DNA of 64,000 nucleotides from Shewanella sp. ANA-3 (GCF_000203935.1 NC_008577.1:4216001-4280000); one strand, 5' to 3'. Numbered from the stretch's first letter, positions 17,679-27,599 are shown. The notes: a model not told the origin generated them from the letters alone. Made by a program: numbers and translations.

Positions 17679-18413
17679 TCAAAACGCGGCAACACAAACG
17701 GCATAGTTGGCACTATTAGCATAGCTGCGAGAACTATAGCCGCTGGGGGCGACAGAGATAATGCCAGCCAAGAATTCGGTCTCATTCACAGTACTAGACC
17801 AAGAGTCAATCGTCGAGCTCCACTGCGCACGTTGATAGGCTGCGCGACTCTCGCCATAGCCGTAGAGGGTATTTAACTCCTGCTCCGTTGGCCTGCGCCA
17901 ATTATCTTTACCGGCAAACTCGAGTGAAGCCAGTTTTTGGCACCAGCGGTCAAACTGACCCTCGACGCCAACCTTGGCCTCATGACCCTTTGCCGCTTCG
18001 GTGCCGGGTAAGATGACGCCTTTACCATCCTGACGGAACAGGGCATATTCCCCTCGGCTCGGGCCAAATACAAACTCCTCCAGCACGTTAAACGTCATCG
18101 CATAGCTATCGCCACTGTTGTTGGCATCATCTTGCTTAAGATAACCCAAGGCGTTCATCACGGCGATGGAAGGCGAACTGCTAAACCATTTCGTCTGACG
18201 ATCGCTTTTATCGTAAAGCACTTTGATTTTTAAGCAGTTGGTTGATGCCAGAGTACGGTCGTTATTATCGAGGCCGCCATCAAAGCTAGTATCGATTGGC
18301 GTACCTTCGACGTGGCCACACAGGGGAATGTGTTCTTTTTGGCGACATTCTGTCAGTAAAAACAACAGCACTATGGCACTGCTAAACATGGCGATTTTAG
18401 TGGGATTAATCAT
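17679..18413 (-). CDS. DUF1566-like exported protein
   Basis: A 244-aa protein with an N-terminal hydrophobic segment ending LLFLLTECRQ, an atypical lipobox, so it is either a lipoprotein or membrane-anchored. The C-terminal half has the DUF1566 (Lcl C-terminal) pattern: WRRPTEQELNTLYGYG, then paired WSST repeats and a final cysteine near AVCVAAF. This fold is related to C-type-lectin-like surface proteins. The function is unknown. It is convergent with the isochorismatase gene. Confidence 0.7.
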   Translation of the reverse strand: MINPTKIAMFSSAIVLLFLLTECRQKEHIPLCGHVEGTPIDTSFDGGLDNNDRTLASTNCLKIKVLYDKSDRQTKWFSSSPSIAVMNALGYLKQDDANNSGDSYAMTFNVLEEFVFGPSRGEYALFRQDGKGVILPGTEAAKGHEAKVGVEGQFDRWCQKLASLEFAGKDNWRRPTEQELNTLYGYGESRAAYQRAQWSSTIDSWSSTVNETEFLAGIISVAPSGYSSRSYANSANYAVCVAAF

Positions 18414-18506
18414 GACAACAAACCTTAATCCAGTGTTGATAAAAAGACAGTACAGCTAATCCAGAATTCCCTCCCAGATCAGCCTTAAGTGATTGGCTCC
18501 ATTAGG

Positions 18507-19316
18507 CTATAGCGCTTTAACCACGGCTTCCTGCACCAACAGTTGGTCGTTCTTGTAAACCAACAGCTCACCTATGGGTCTTTCTTCGGCGCTCAGCACT
18601 ATCACATCGCAGACATAGAGATAGGGGCCGCTTTTAAACTGGAAAGAATGATTACCGCCGTTACCATCGAGAACTAACTTCCCCTTTTTGAGGACTAAAT
18701 CAGGTTTCTCGCTCATGGATTTGCCCTTTGCCCAGGCGGCATAACGGTATTGCTGACGGTCGAGAGCATCGACACGAATGATGAATCGCGCGGTTTCCCA
18801 CGCCAGCTCTGGGCTAGCAAACTCGCGCACACTCTCGTGTAGCATCGCTTTTTGCTGCGCGATCAGCTCATCCCTTAACTTGGCTTCCTCTGGGCTTTGG
18901 TAGTTAATGCCCGAGATTTTGCCATCGAAATCCAACCAGACACTGCCGTGATCGAGCATGATGCCGCGCCAGCCCATAGTCTCCCAGTTACTCTCTGTGG
19001 TCGAATTGGCGATTTGACTCAGCAACTTGCTATCAAAGACTTGCTGAAACCTCGTCAGCAATTGCTGTGGATTTTGCACATCGGGGAGCGGGTATTCCCG
19101 CTGGAGGGGATAAGAGATTTGCTCGGCAATCGCCTGACGATCACCCGCCTTAGCCGCATCAATCAAGGCTTGCACCTGCGGCACATATTCCGCCTCTAAG
19201 GCAGCCAGAGCCTGTGGCATTAAGCTAAGACTCCCTAGCAGCAAGCCTATATAAAGCCCTAAACGCGAGAGTCGATTAACCGCTGAAAAACCTTGATAAA
19301 ATGGGTGACGAGACAT
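18507..19316 (-). CDS. Secreted protein of unknown function
   Basis: A 269-aa protein with a long n-region and a signal peptide ending ALA near residue 38. The mature protein is soluble and mixed alpha/beta, contains SVWLDFDGKISGINY, and looks like a periplasmic stress or lysozyme-inhibitor-type protein, but I cannot assign a family. AAAGGA lies 7 nt before the ATG. It is probably monocistronic, with 134 bp to the LysE gene downstream. Confidence 0.68.
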   Translation of the reverse strand: MSRHPFYQGFSAVNRLSRLGLYIGLLLGSLSLMPQALAALEAEYVPQVQALIDAAKAGDRQAIAEQISYPLQREYPLPDVQNPQQLLTRFQQVFDSKLLSQIANSTTESNWETMGWRGIMLDHGSVWLDFDGKISGINYQSPEEAKLRDELIAQQKAMLHESVREFASPELAWETARFIIRVDALDRQQYRYAAWAKGKSMSEKPDLVLKKGKLVLDGNGGNHSFQFKSGPYLYVCDVIVLSAEERPIGELLVYKNDQLLVQEAVVKAL

Positions 19317-19450
19317 GATTTATTCCTTTAAAGTCAAAAACATCCAAATTAAGACTTGGCAAGGATACCATAGCTAAGGAGGGATAAACATAAACAATCC
19401 CACCCAAGCTGATGTGATGTAAGCCGAATCACAGCCTCGCTCGCAGCACC

Positions 19451-20155
19451 TTAAGCTAACAGCAAACTCGAGACTATCGCTACCGCCACCGACATAAAGA
19501 TCACCCCAATCACCCCATCGATAATAGGCGTGAGTCGTTGCAGCTTTTGCTGCACCTTGGCTTTTGAGAGCATCAGCGCCAGAAAGCCAAACCAGAGCAG
19601 TGACAACGCAAATAACATTAACGCGGCGGCAAATTTAGTCACGGGTGTCACGCTCGGGGTGATCAGGGCGGAGAACAAGGTTAAGAAAAACACTAAGGCT
19701 TTAGGATTCAATAAATTGGTATAAAGTCCCCTCATAAAACCCTGTTTGGGTGATAAAGTGTTTACCGCACCCGCCATGGGTGTATCAGCGCCAGCATCAG
19801 CAGTCGTTGTGAATCCAGAGGGATCAGCGCCCTCGCCGTTCAATACGGTTTTGGGTTTACTGAAAAAAGCCACCGCGGCCTTAAGCGCACCAAATCCCAT
19901 CCACGCCAAATACGAAGCGCCCAGCAATTGCACTAACAGATACAAGGTATGGGAGCTTTTAATCACTAAGCTGACGCCAGTTAAACTCAAAATGGTATGG
20001 GCTAAAATCGCCACCGATATTCCCGCCGCCGTGGCGACTGCGGTGTTTCGCGGCTGCGACGTAGCAATCTTCACCATAATGGCAAAATCCGGCCCAGGGC
20101 TAACTAAGGCTACGCAATGAATAACGGCTAAAGTGACTAACAGGGATACATCCAT
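19451..20155 (-). CDS. LysE/RhtB family amino-acid exporter
   Basis: A 234-aa inner-membrane exporter. The N-terminal signature is the PGPDFAIMVKIA segment near residue 22, and six hydrophobic stretches are visible. It is longer than the usual ~205 aa because of a polar Gly/Ala/Thr-rich insertion at about 100-135, before the KQGFMRGLYTNLLNPKA motif. ATG 20155 is chosen over TTG 20158 because GGAG lies at good spacing. It is downstream of an AraC-type regulator on the same strand, which may control it. Confidence 0.85.
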   Translation of the reverse strand: MDVSLLVTLAVIHCVALVSPGPDFAIMVKIATSQPRNTAVATAAGISVAILAHTILSLTGVSLVIKSSHTLYLLVQLLGASYLAWMGFGALKAAVAFFSKPKTVLNGEGADPSGFTTTADAGADTPMAGAVNTLSPKQGFMRGLYTNLLNPKALVFFLTLFSALITPSVTPVTKFAAALMLFALSLLWFGFLALMLSKAKVQQKLQRLTPIIDGVIGVIFMSVAVAIVSSLLLA

Positions 20156-20266
20156 CAATAGGGCTCCGCAAAACAGATAAGAACGTTAGTATGCCCAAGC
20201 TGGCAGCACCTGCATTGTAAGAAATTGCGCGCGGCTAATTTACCGAGACAAATTATACCAATCGTA

Positions 20267-21097
20267 TTAAAGCATGCGCCGCTGGAATTGGACGGGAGAG
20301 AGTAAAAAGGCCTGTTTAAACGCCTTATTTAAATGACTCTGGTCGAAAAAGCCTAACTGCTGCGCCACATCTGCCACTAAGGCGCCATGGGTTAAGGACT
20401 TTTTCGCTAACTCTAATCGCACGCGCTTCAGGTAGGCGTGGGGTGTCATCCCAGTCGCCAGTTTAAATTGGCGTAAAAACTGAAACTTACTCAGGTTAAC
20501 CTCATCGGCGAGCGCCTCAAGCTGAGTGTTTTGCCACGGCTCATCGTGAATTTTCTGTTTGATGCGATTTAGCTGTTGCCATGATAACCCCCTATCCTGC
20601 CGTAAATTCAACATTCCCGTGGGGTGGCGCGTCAATAACAGCTGCATAAAGTTCAGCAGATGCGACTCGGCCGCAAGCTCAGAGCATTGGCCTTGGATAA
20701 GCACATCATGTAACTGGATAAAGTATTGATATAACGCGGGATCATCCACCATAGGCGCATTAAAGAAATGGGCCTTGAGCCCCATCTCTTGGCTAATGCT
20801 GTTCATATACTCCACGGGGATCGACATCACCTTAACCCGATAACCTTCGGCGTCGCGGCTTTGTCCATCATGGGTTTCATCGGGATTGAGGGTCGACAGC
20901 CCATGTTGCCCGAGCTGATAACGACTGCCCTTATTGATAAATTGCTGCGCCCCTTGGGTCACGACGCCTAAGTGGTAATCCAGATGCACGTGTTTATCAA
21001 AACTGAAATGCGTAAATTCCGCCTGACTCAGTTCTATGCCCGAGAGGCTGGGATGGCGCCAGTAATTGATATTTTCAACGGGAGTCACACGGCTCAT
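20267..21097 (-). CDS. AraC family transcriptional regulator
   Basis: A 276-aa regulator with an N-terminal AraC-type cupin effector domain (HLDYHLGVVTQG near residue 38) and two C-terminal helix-turn-helix motifs (about 180-275). The AraC signature is ADVAQQLGFFDQSHLNKAFKQ. It lies 111 bp upstream of the LysE exporter gene in the same orientation, as is common for AraC/LysE pairs that respond to an amino acid. The effector is unknown. Confidence 0.87.
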   Translation of the reverse strand: MSRVTPVENINYWRHPSLSGIELSQAEFTHFSFDKHVHLDYHLGVVTQGAQQFINKGSRYQLGQHGLSTLNPDETHDGQSRDAEGYRVKVMSIPVEYMNSISQEMGLKAHFFNAPMVDDPALYQYFIQLHDVLIQGQCSELAAESHLLNFMQLLLTRHPTGMLNLRQDRGLSWQQLNRIKQKIHDEPWQNTQLEALADEVNLSKFQFLRQFKLATGMTPHAYLKRVRLELAKKSLTHGALVADVAQQLGFFDQSHLNKAFKQAFLLSPVQFQRRML

Positions 21098-21205
21098 AGG
21101 ACAAGCTTAATCTCACAGGGCAAACACAACTTTAGATATTACTCATTCTAGCCGCCGAGATCTTGGTCGGAATAGTAAATTATTGCAGCGTCCTCCCCAA
21201 AAATG

Positions 21206-21231
21206 CAAAACGCCCGAATGCGGGCGTTTTG
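21206..21231 (-). terminator. Strong terminator after the 21251 gene
   Basis: CAAAACGCCCG / CGGGCGTTTTG is a perfect 11-bp GC-rich stem with an AATG loop and T-rich flank on the minus strand. It lies 20 bp after the stop. Confidence 0.9.
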
Positions 21232-21250
21232 TCAGATCCAACATGCAGGA

Positions 21251-21997
21251 TTAGTGCGAATGACTGCCGTGGCCGCCTTGCGCCTCAATGGCATGACCTT
21301 CGCTGTTATAAAAACCACTGCTACCGTGTTCGATAAAGCCTTGGTTGATCATCTTAGCGATAAAGGGATCGGACTCACTGTCGCCCACATCGGCAAAATC
21401 AATGTCTTGATAATTCTGGGTTAAAGCAGCGAATGCCTCGTGGCTGTAAGGCTCAACCTTGAGCAACTGATAACTTAAAACTTCACCTAAATTAAATTGC
21501 TGTGGCAGCTCAATGCTGGCAATCCAGTCGAGCTGGCTGTCCATGCCATTCACCTTACCCGCAAAGCCTTGAGCCGCAAAACAAGGCAATTGTTTCAGCT
21601 CAGTTTTTGCCAAGTTAGCAGGCAATGCAGGAGACACTACATGGTACAACTGATCGCGGTCGTGCTGAATGTTTAGCGCCCTTAAGTCGCCCTTGCGATA
21701 GGTGACTGAGCGTTTTTCAACGGGGAAATAACGCACATATTCGCCATTGGGTGCCCATTGTTCAAATGTGGTGTTATCCCGTTGAATAATAAAATCTTGT
21801 CCGTCTCTTAGCAGGGTCATCTGCCAGCTTTGCCCCTTAGCATTGGTGACTTGGTACTGGGCTTTTAAATGGCTGGCCTCAAGTGTTGCGCATTGTGCAT
21901 TGGCCTGATTGGCAGAAGCTGCGCTAACGGGAGTGGCTAAGGCCATCACAGGGGAGGCTAACGTCGATACCAGAGTGACTAAGAGGAGTTTATTCAT
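21251..21997 (-). CDS. Secreted protein of unknown function
   Basis: A 248-aa protein with a clear signal peptide (MNKLLLVTLVSTLASPVMA). The mature part includes a YRKGDLRAL segment and ends in a His/Gly-rich tail (GGHGSHSH) that could bind metal. ATG 21997 is preferred over GTG 22009. It lies downstream of the alkaline phosphatases but is separated from them by a strong terminator. The family is not recognised. Confidence 0.68.
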   Translation of the reverse strand: MNKLLLVTLVSTLASPVMALATPVSAASANQANAQCATLEASHLKAQYQVTNAKGQSWQMTLLRDGQDFIIQRDNTTFEQWAPNGEYVRYFPVEKRSVTYRKGDLRALNIQHDRDQLYHVVSPALPANLAKTELKQLPCFAAQGFAGKVNGMDSQLDWIASIELPQQFNLGEVLSYQLLKVEPYSHEAFAALTQNYQDIDFADVGDSESDPFIAKMINQGFIEHGSSGFYNSEGHAIEAQGGHGSHSH

Positions 21998-22066
21998 GTT
22001 ATTTCTCACTTACACGCTAATTTTATAACTCGCATTACTGACTAATGTCTTTACAGACAGTTAGAT

Positions 22067-22102
22067 AAATGCCGATGGCAGGACAGCCCGCCATCGGCAT
22101 TT
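22067..22102 (-). terminator. Terminator of the alkaline phosphatase unit
   Basis: AAATGCCGATGGC / GCCATCGGCATTT is a perfect 13-bp stem with a 10-nt loop, 3 bp after the stop of the phosphatase gene on the minus strand. Confidence 0.85.
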
Positions 22103-22105
22103 GGT

Positions 22106-23746
22106 TTACTTCGCCGCCATTGCAGCTTCCGCTTTCGCGACTAAGTCTGCCGCACGGTTCATCACGTGGAAGATATGGTTTTGTTCAACCGTACCTTGGA
22201 CCAGATCCGAGCTTGGGCCGCGAGCAAAAATCGCCACGTCTTCACCCGCATGGGTTTCATCGCTTAATGGCACTAACGCTTCTTGATGGAATCCAGCACT
22301 TTGTGTATCCACAAAGTTCAAGTCCTTACGGCCTGCATCCACAGGGAAGTTATAACGCTCATCGCCACCGGTCGCTAATGACGCATAACCCATACCGTTG
22401 GCATAACCTACTGTCGTGTAAGGTAAACCGTTAGCATCGGTTGAGTTAGTCACCTCGGCAATACCGTTCGCATCGTTACTCTTCACCAGACCTAGGATAG
22501 GGTTACCACGGGTTGGATAACCTGCGATGGTGAACACATGGCTGTGGTCAGCCGTCACCATTAACAGAGTGTCGTTTGCCGAGGTTTTTTCCATCGCAAC
22601 ACGGACAGCTTCAGATAGCGCAACTGTGTCGTACAGGGCACGAGCGGCGTTACCCGCGTGGTGCGCATGGTCGATACGACCCGCTTCGACGATCAGCACA
22701 TAACCTTTGATGTTTTTCTTCAGAATATCAATCGACTTGGCGGTCATTTCTGCGAGCGATGGCTCACCCGTTACGCCCGCTTCGGTGCGGTCGTAGTCGT
22801 ATTCCATATGGGATGAGTTGAACAGACCCAGTAAATGGTCAGTGCTCTTCACATCCACATTGAGGAAGCCGTCTCTATCTTGAACGTAAGCCGCATTAGT
22901 GTACTTAGCTAACCATTCGGCAGTCAGATCGCGACCATCGTTACGCTTGCCCGCTTTACCTTCTGGATCAATCAACGTTTTGGGGATAAAGCTGCGGCGA
23001 CCACCGCCCATCATCACGTTTAAACCATTGCCATAGTTAAAGTCGAGCATCTGCGCGGCGATATCTTTACAACCATTGGTCACGGCTTCGGCAGGCAGGT
23101 TTGAGTCAGCTTCCCAGTCACGCTCTGGCACGTGGGCATAGGTTGCCGCAGGCGTTGCGTGGGTTAAACGCGCCGTAGTCACCACACCAGTCGACATACC
23201 CGCCATGGCGGCCAGTTCCAGTGATGTCACTAAGTTTTGGTCTTTAGTCGATGCGCAGTTAGCACGCACTACGCCTTCTGCCTGTGAAATCACGCCCACA
23301 TCGGTTTTCACCCCAGTCATCATCGCCGACATAGTGCCCGCAGAATCTGGTGTTTGACCATCGACGTTATAGGTCTTAGATAAACCGACGTAAGGCAGAG
23401 TTTCGAAGGATAAAGAGTTTTCTTCACCCGTCTTGCCCTTTAATTGACCTTCTAAAATACGCGCCGCAGTGATAGTCGAAACCCCCATGCCGTCGCCGAC
23501 AAACAGGATCACGTTTTTCGCCGCGCCCACTTCGTTGTTAACGCTCAGGCCATCGGCCTTAGTCACACGAGCCTGTGCATCGACATACCATTGGTTGACT
23601 GCGGTCCAGTCTTTACCGTCGCTGCCATTGGAACCGTTAGAACCATTCGAACCCGGCGTACCTGCCGCGCCGTTGTCACCATCGCTACCGCATGCGGCTA
23701 AACCCAGCATGGCAGAGATTGCGAGTACCAGTAATTTCTTATTCAT
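22106..23746 (-). CDS. phoA: Alkaline phosphatase lipoprotein with collagen-like linker
   Basis: A 546-aa alkaline phosphatase. The signal ends in a lipobox (LGLAAC), so it should be lipid-anchored. Immediately after C20 come about nine Gly-X-Y triplets (GSDGDNGAAGTPGSN...), a collagen-like linker before the catalytic domain. Catalytic landmarks are VILFVGDGMG (metal Asp), TPDSAGTMSAM (nucleophile Ser), EAGRIDHAHHAGN and TADHSHVF (zinc ligands). ATG 23746 follows GGAG at 7 nt. It releases phosphate from esters at the cell surface and forms a tandem with a second phosphatase 42 bp upstream. Confidence 0.9.
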   Translation of the reverse strand: MNKKLLVLAISAMLGLAACGSDGDNGAAGTPGSNGSNGSNGSDGKDWTAVNQWYVDAQARVTKADGLSVNNEVGAAKNVILFVGDGMGVSTITAARILEGQLKGKTGEENSLSFETLPYVGLSKTYNVDGQTPDSAGTMSAMMTGVKTDVGVISQAEGVVRANCASTKDQNLVTSLELAAMAGMSTGVVTTARLTHATPAATYAHVPERDWEADSNLPAEAVTNGCKDIAAQMLDFNYGNGLNVMMGGGRRSFIPKTLIDPEGKAGKRNDGRDLTAEWLAKYTNAAYVQDRDGFLNVDVKSTDHLLGLFNSSHMEYDYDRTEAGVTGEPSLAEMTAKSIDILKKNIKGYVLIVEAGRIDHAHHAGNAARALYDTVALSEAVRVAMEKTSANDTLLMVTADHSHVFTIAGYPTRGNPILGLVKSNDANGIAEVTNSTDANGLPYTTVGYANGMGYASLATGGDERYNFPVDAGRKDLNFVDTQSAGFHQEALVPLSDETHAGEDVAIFARGPSSDLVQGTVEQNHIFHVMNRAADLVAKAEAAMAAK

Positions 23747-23788
23747 TTTTAACTCCAAAAGTGAGAACTGTAGGTCGCAACCGACCTA

Positions 23789-25285
23789 TTAGTACTTTGT
23801 GCCGCCAAGCTGCTGGGCTTGGTTGATAATGTGGAAGATCACGTTCTGCTCAATCACGCCCTGTACCAGATTCGAACCTGGGCCCATTGCGTGTAAGCTG
23901 ATGTCTTCACCGGCGTGTGTCTCACTTTCCATTGGGATAAGTGCTTGTTGCATGAAGTCTTTATCTTGAGTATCGACTGAGGTTAAGTCGTCACGCACGC
24001 CAACCACAGCGCCTGGGCCGTTAGTGTAGGCCAGCGTAGTGTAAGGCTTGCCGTCGTTAGCGAGGGCTAACGAACCATCCACATCGTGGACTAAACCTAA
24101 AATCGGGTTACCGCGTTTTGGGTAGCCTGCAATGGTAAATACATGGCTGTGGTCAGCGGTTACCATGATGAGGGTATCATCGCTGCTGGTTGCATCCACT
24201 GCGGCTTTCACGGCGTTAGATAACTCAACCGCATCGGTCAAGGCGCGGCTAGCGTTGCCCGCATGGTGTCCATGGTCGATACGACCCGATTCCACGATCA
24301 GCAGGAAGCCCTTATCGTTTTTCTTTAAAATCTCGAGGGATTTCGCGGTCATTTCTGAAAGTGATGGCTCACCACCAACGTCATCGGCGCGGTCTGCTTC
24401 GTATTCCATATGGGATGGGTTAAAGAGACCAAGTAAGTGATCGGTATTGGCGGCATCGATAGCATCGAAGCCTTTTTTGTCCCACACGTAAGCCGCTTTG
24501 CTGAAGTTTTCGACCCACGCTTTAGTCAGGTCTTTGCCGTCTTTACGTTTACCGGCTTTGTTCTCACCGTCAGTGACTTCTTTTGGCAAGAAGTAGCTGC
24601 GACCGCCACCCAGAGCAACGCTAAGTGAGTTAGCCTCATCGCGCATCACCAATTGGCTGGCGATATCGGTACAGCCATTCGCAACGGCTTCGGCAGGCAG
24701 GTTAAAATCGCCTTCCCAATCGCGTTCTGGCGATTTAGCGTAAGTCGCGGCTGGAGTCGCGTGAGTTAAACGGGCGGTCGTGACAATCCCAGTCGATAAG
24801 CCTTTAGCATTGGCAAGGTCAACCAGAGAAACGAGTTCATTACCTTTAGAAGACAAACAGTTACCACGTAAACTGGTGTCAGAAATCGAGATAATACCGG
24901 CTTTGGTTTTTACCCCAGTCGCCATGGCGGTCATGGTACCTGCGGAGTCAGGCGTTTGTTGGTTAGTGTTGTAGGTTTTCACTAACGCCGTGTGAGGAAA
25001 CTGCTCGAAACTTAAGAAGTTTTCTTCACCGCCTTGATTACCCGTTTGCTGCTGTCCTTGCAGAATACGGGCGGCAGTTAAGGTTGAAATACTCATGCCG
25101 TCGCCGACAAAAAGAATCACGTTTTTAGCTATTTTCTTGGTTTCAACCTGCGCTTTAGCCGCAACATTGGCTGCACTGTCTTTAAACCACTGACTGTCAG
25201 TTTGAGTTGCGGGTAAGACTGCAGCGTGGGCTACAACCGTCATTAAACTGCAGGAGATAGCTGCAGCGATCCGTTTAATATTCAT
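23789..25285 (-). CDS. phoA: Alkaline phosphatase (periplasmic paralogue)
   Basis: A 498-aa alkaline phosphatase with a normal cleavable signal peptide (MNIKRIAAAISCSLMTVVAHA). It carries the same catalytic landmarks as its neighbour: ILFVGDGMS, TPDSAGTMTAM with nucleophile Ser, ESGRIDHGHHAGN and TADHSHVF. Three in-frame starts lie close together (25297 GTG, 25294 ATG, 25285 ATG). The last has GGTGA at 8 nt, but 25294 is possible. It is not a lipoprotein, so the tandem pair appears to divide between soluble periplasm and surface. No convincing Pho box was found. Confidence 0.87.
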   Translation of the reverse strand: MNIKRIAAAISCSLMTVVAHAAVLPATQTDSQWFKDSAANVAAKAQVETKKIAKNVILFVGDGMSISTLTAARILQGQQQTGNQGGEENFLSFEQFPHTALVKTYNTNQQTPDSAGTMTAMATGVKTKAGIISISDTSLRGNCLSSKGNELVSLVDLANAKGLSTGIVTTARLTHATPAATYAKSPERDWEGDFNLPAEAVANGCTDIASQLVMRDEANSLSVALGGGRSYFLPKEVTDGENKAGKRKDGKDLTKAWVENFSKAAYVWDKKGFDAIDAANTDHLLGLFNPSHMEYEADRADDVGGEPSLSEMTAKSLEILKKNDKGFLLIVESGRIDHGHHAGNASRALTDAVELSNAVKAAVDATSSDDTLIMVTADHSHVFTIAGYPKRGNPILGLVHDVDGSLALANDGKPYTTLAYTNGPGAVVGVRDDLTSVDTQDKDFMQQALIPMESETHAGEDISLHAMGPGSNLVQGVIEQNVIFHIINQAQQLGGTKY

Positions 25286-25438
25286 CACGTTCATCACCGA
25301 TTTTATTATTGAGTGTATGAGGGTATTCCCTTAAGAGGCGCCCACATTTTCAATACTTTATATGACGAACTGGCGTGATTTTAATGGCGTTTTTATTGCA
25401 GCAAGATGTCGAAATGATTGCAGTAAACAGAATAGAAA

Positions 25439-25476
25439 ACGCTAAGTTTATTCTCGTTGCGGAATAAACTTAGCGT
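25439..25476 (-). terminator. Terminator of the TonB receptor gene
   Basis: ACGCTAAGTTTATTC / GAATAAACTTAGCGT is a perfect 15-bp stem with an 8-nt loop, followed by TTTTC on the minus strand, 45 bp after the stop. Confidence 0.87.
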
Positions 25477-25520
25477 ATCGGCTGGTGCTAGCAATGGTCA
25501 CTCAAGAATGGTCACTCAAG

Positions 25521-27599
25521 TTAGAAACGATAACTAACACTCACCCGCACCATGCGCGGCTCAACAGGATGATAATGCAAATCTTCCACGCCTTCAGCTG
25601 GCTCACCCGCTAGGCGAGATTCGTAGAAATAATCGATATCGTGGTCTTTGCTATCAAATATATTCAATAGCTCGAGCTTAGTATCGAAGCCCGATAACTG
25701 ATAACCCAGGGCAAGGTTCACTAAGGTTGTGTCATCGGCTTTATGCTCATCAAAACTATCGAGAATTCGCTCACCTAAATATCTCAGCCTGACACTGGTA
25801 TACCAACCATCGCCATCGGGACGATAGGTAATACCCGCGCTGCCAACAAAGGGCACTGCACCATCGACATATTTGCCTTCATCGAGTTCATTCTCGGTAA
25901 AACGGGCACGGGTCCAGGCCAGTTCCATATCTAAACTCAAATCATCGTTAAGCCAATAATAGGCTGTAACTTCAACGCCGTAACGCTCAGAGGCGCGGCT
26001 GGGTTCGGTATTGCCCGCATCGCCGACGAAGAGTAGTTCAGAGTCGAGTTCCAAATACCAAAGCGCCGCCGAGAAGTTAATAAAGTCGCGATCATAGTAT
26101 TTGACCCCAAACTCGCCGCCATTGGAGCGCACTAACAAATCGACCTTTTCAACCGGATCGCCCGTAACAGGGTCAACCTTAATGGTTGCACCGCGGGCAT
26201 CGTTAGAATGCAATCCCTGTCCCGCATTCATGTAGAGTTCCAGATTATCGCTCACTAGGTAGGAAGCGCCCGCCTTTAAGCTCAACATGCCATCGGAAGC
26301 ATCACCGCTGTTGAGGGGATTATCACTATCGACCTGCACATCGAAATAGTCATATCTCAAGCCTACATTTAAACGCCATTGGTCAGCTGGTAACCATTCC
26401 AGCTTGCCAAATAATCCAGTGGAGAGCTCCTGCACTTCATCGAGCCTCACAGTGCTGAGGCGTTCCCGAGCTTTAGTGTTATATAAACCCACGGCACCAA
26501 TATCGTCGTAGCGCACATCGGCACCTAGGCTGTAATTGATTTGTGTCCCCGCCAGACTCATCTGCCAGTCGCGTTTAATATCGCCGCCCCAAATGGTGCG
26601 CTCATCGACCTGCTCAAATTCATCGCCATTGATGGGAGCGTTTAAGAAGTAGGTAAAGTTTGAAAACAGATCCATGGTCGAGCGTATGGCATAGGCATTG
26701 GCCTGCCAGTTGCCGGCGTCATAATTCGCCGAAATGCTGTAACGACTGGCCTCACCGCCCACATCGGTGTCGAGTGAACCGTAAAAATCAATCAGCCCAG
26801 ACTCAACCGCCCGCGCCGGAATTTGATCCGCCGAATTCCAGTTATTGTCGTAGGCCATCATGGTGAGGCTAAAGTCCCCGCCATTGAGCTTGGTAAGATA
26901 GCGACCTACCACATTGATCTTGCTGATATCCTCCTTAATATCACTCCAAGGGCCATCGTAAGTCTGCAACTCTGTTCCTAAAATAAATCGGCCGACCTCG
27001 GTCTTCATATCCTGAGTGGCCACCAGCCGTTGATAACCGTATTCCCCTAAGGTCACCCCAACTTGGCGATAAGCGAGTTCATCGGCGAGCTGAATTTGCG
27101 CCGCACCCGCGCCGGAAAAGTCCGCCACTTCAGGATAATAAGCCCCTTTGGCATAACGGATTTCCCCTAATAGCTCAGGGATTAAAAAGTTAAGATCCGT
27201 ATAACCTTGACCATGGCCGTGAGTCCGCATATTGACCGGCATACCTTCGACACGGGTATTAAAATCTGTGCCATGGTCTAAGTTAAAGCCGCGCAGAAAA
27301 TACTGATTCGCCTTACCCGAACCACTGTGCTGAGTAACTATCATCCCTGGGACAAACTCGAGGATCTCCCCCGTGCGCAGTAGCGGGCGACTCTCGATTT
27401 CCGCCGCACCCACTATCCCTTCCGACGCCGAAGTACTATGGCCTAAGGTATTAATTTGCCTGCCACGCACTTCTAAACGCTCAATATTATCCGCGCTGTC
27501 GGCCATGGCTAGGTTTGATAAACCACAGAGGGGTAATAACCAAATACCTGATAAATAAACCTTGGCTCGCTTTCCTGCTACTGTCTGGAGCGACTTCAT
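25521..27599 (-). CDS. TonB-dependent outer-membrane receptor
   Basis: A 692-aa receptor. The signal peptide ends near AMADSADN, a TonB-box-like LEVRG follows, then the plug domain (EILEFVPGMIVTQHSG, LRGFNLDHGTDF) and a beta-barrel ending in the canonical aromatic VSYRF. ATG 27599 is supported by AAGGA at 8 nt. Its own terminator separates it from the phosphatases. The ligand is unknown. Proximity to two phosphatases hints at organophosphate or phosphate-linked uptake, but there is no direct evidence. Confidence 0.88.
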   Translation of the reverse strand: MKSLQTVAGKRAKVYLSGIWLLPLCGLSNLAMADSADNIERLEVRGRQINTLGHSTSASEGIVGAAEIESRPLLRTGEILEFVPGMIVTQHSGSGKANQYFLRGFNLDHGTDFNTRVEGMPVNMRTHGHGQGYTDLNFLIPELLGEIRYAKGAYYPEVADFSGAGAAQIQLADELAYRQVGVTLGEYGYQRLVATQDMKTEVGRFILGTELQTYDGPWSDIKEDISKINVVGRYLTKLNGGDFSLTMMAYDNNWNSADQIPARAVESGLIDFYGSLDTDVGGEASRYSISANYDAGNWQANAYAIRSTMDLFSNFTYFLNAPINGDEFEQVDERTIWGGDIKRDWQMSLAGTQINYSLGADVRYDDIGAVGLYNTKARERLSTVRLDEVQELSTGLFGKLEWLPADQWRLNVGLRYDYFDVQVDSDNPLNSGDASDGMLSLKAGASYLVSDNLELYMNAGQGLHSNDARGATIKVDPVTGDPVEKVDLLVRSNGGEFGVKYYDRDFINFSAALWYLELDSELLFVGDAGNTEPSRASERYGVEVTAYYWLNDDLSLDMELAWTRARFTENELDEGKYVDGAVPFVGSAGITYRPDGDGWYTSVRLRYLGERILDSFDEHKADDTTLVNLALGYQLSGFDTKLELLNIFDSKDHDIDYFYESRLAGEPAEGVEDLHYHPVEPRMVRVSVSYRF

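Noticed and set aside
25298..25520. Pho box upstream of the alkaline phosphatases
   Set aside because: Only a half-site-like TCGTCATATAA was seen on the minus strand; no two-part CTGTCAT motif with correct spacing.
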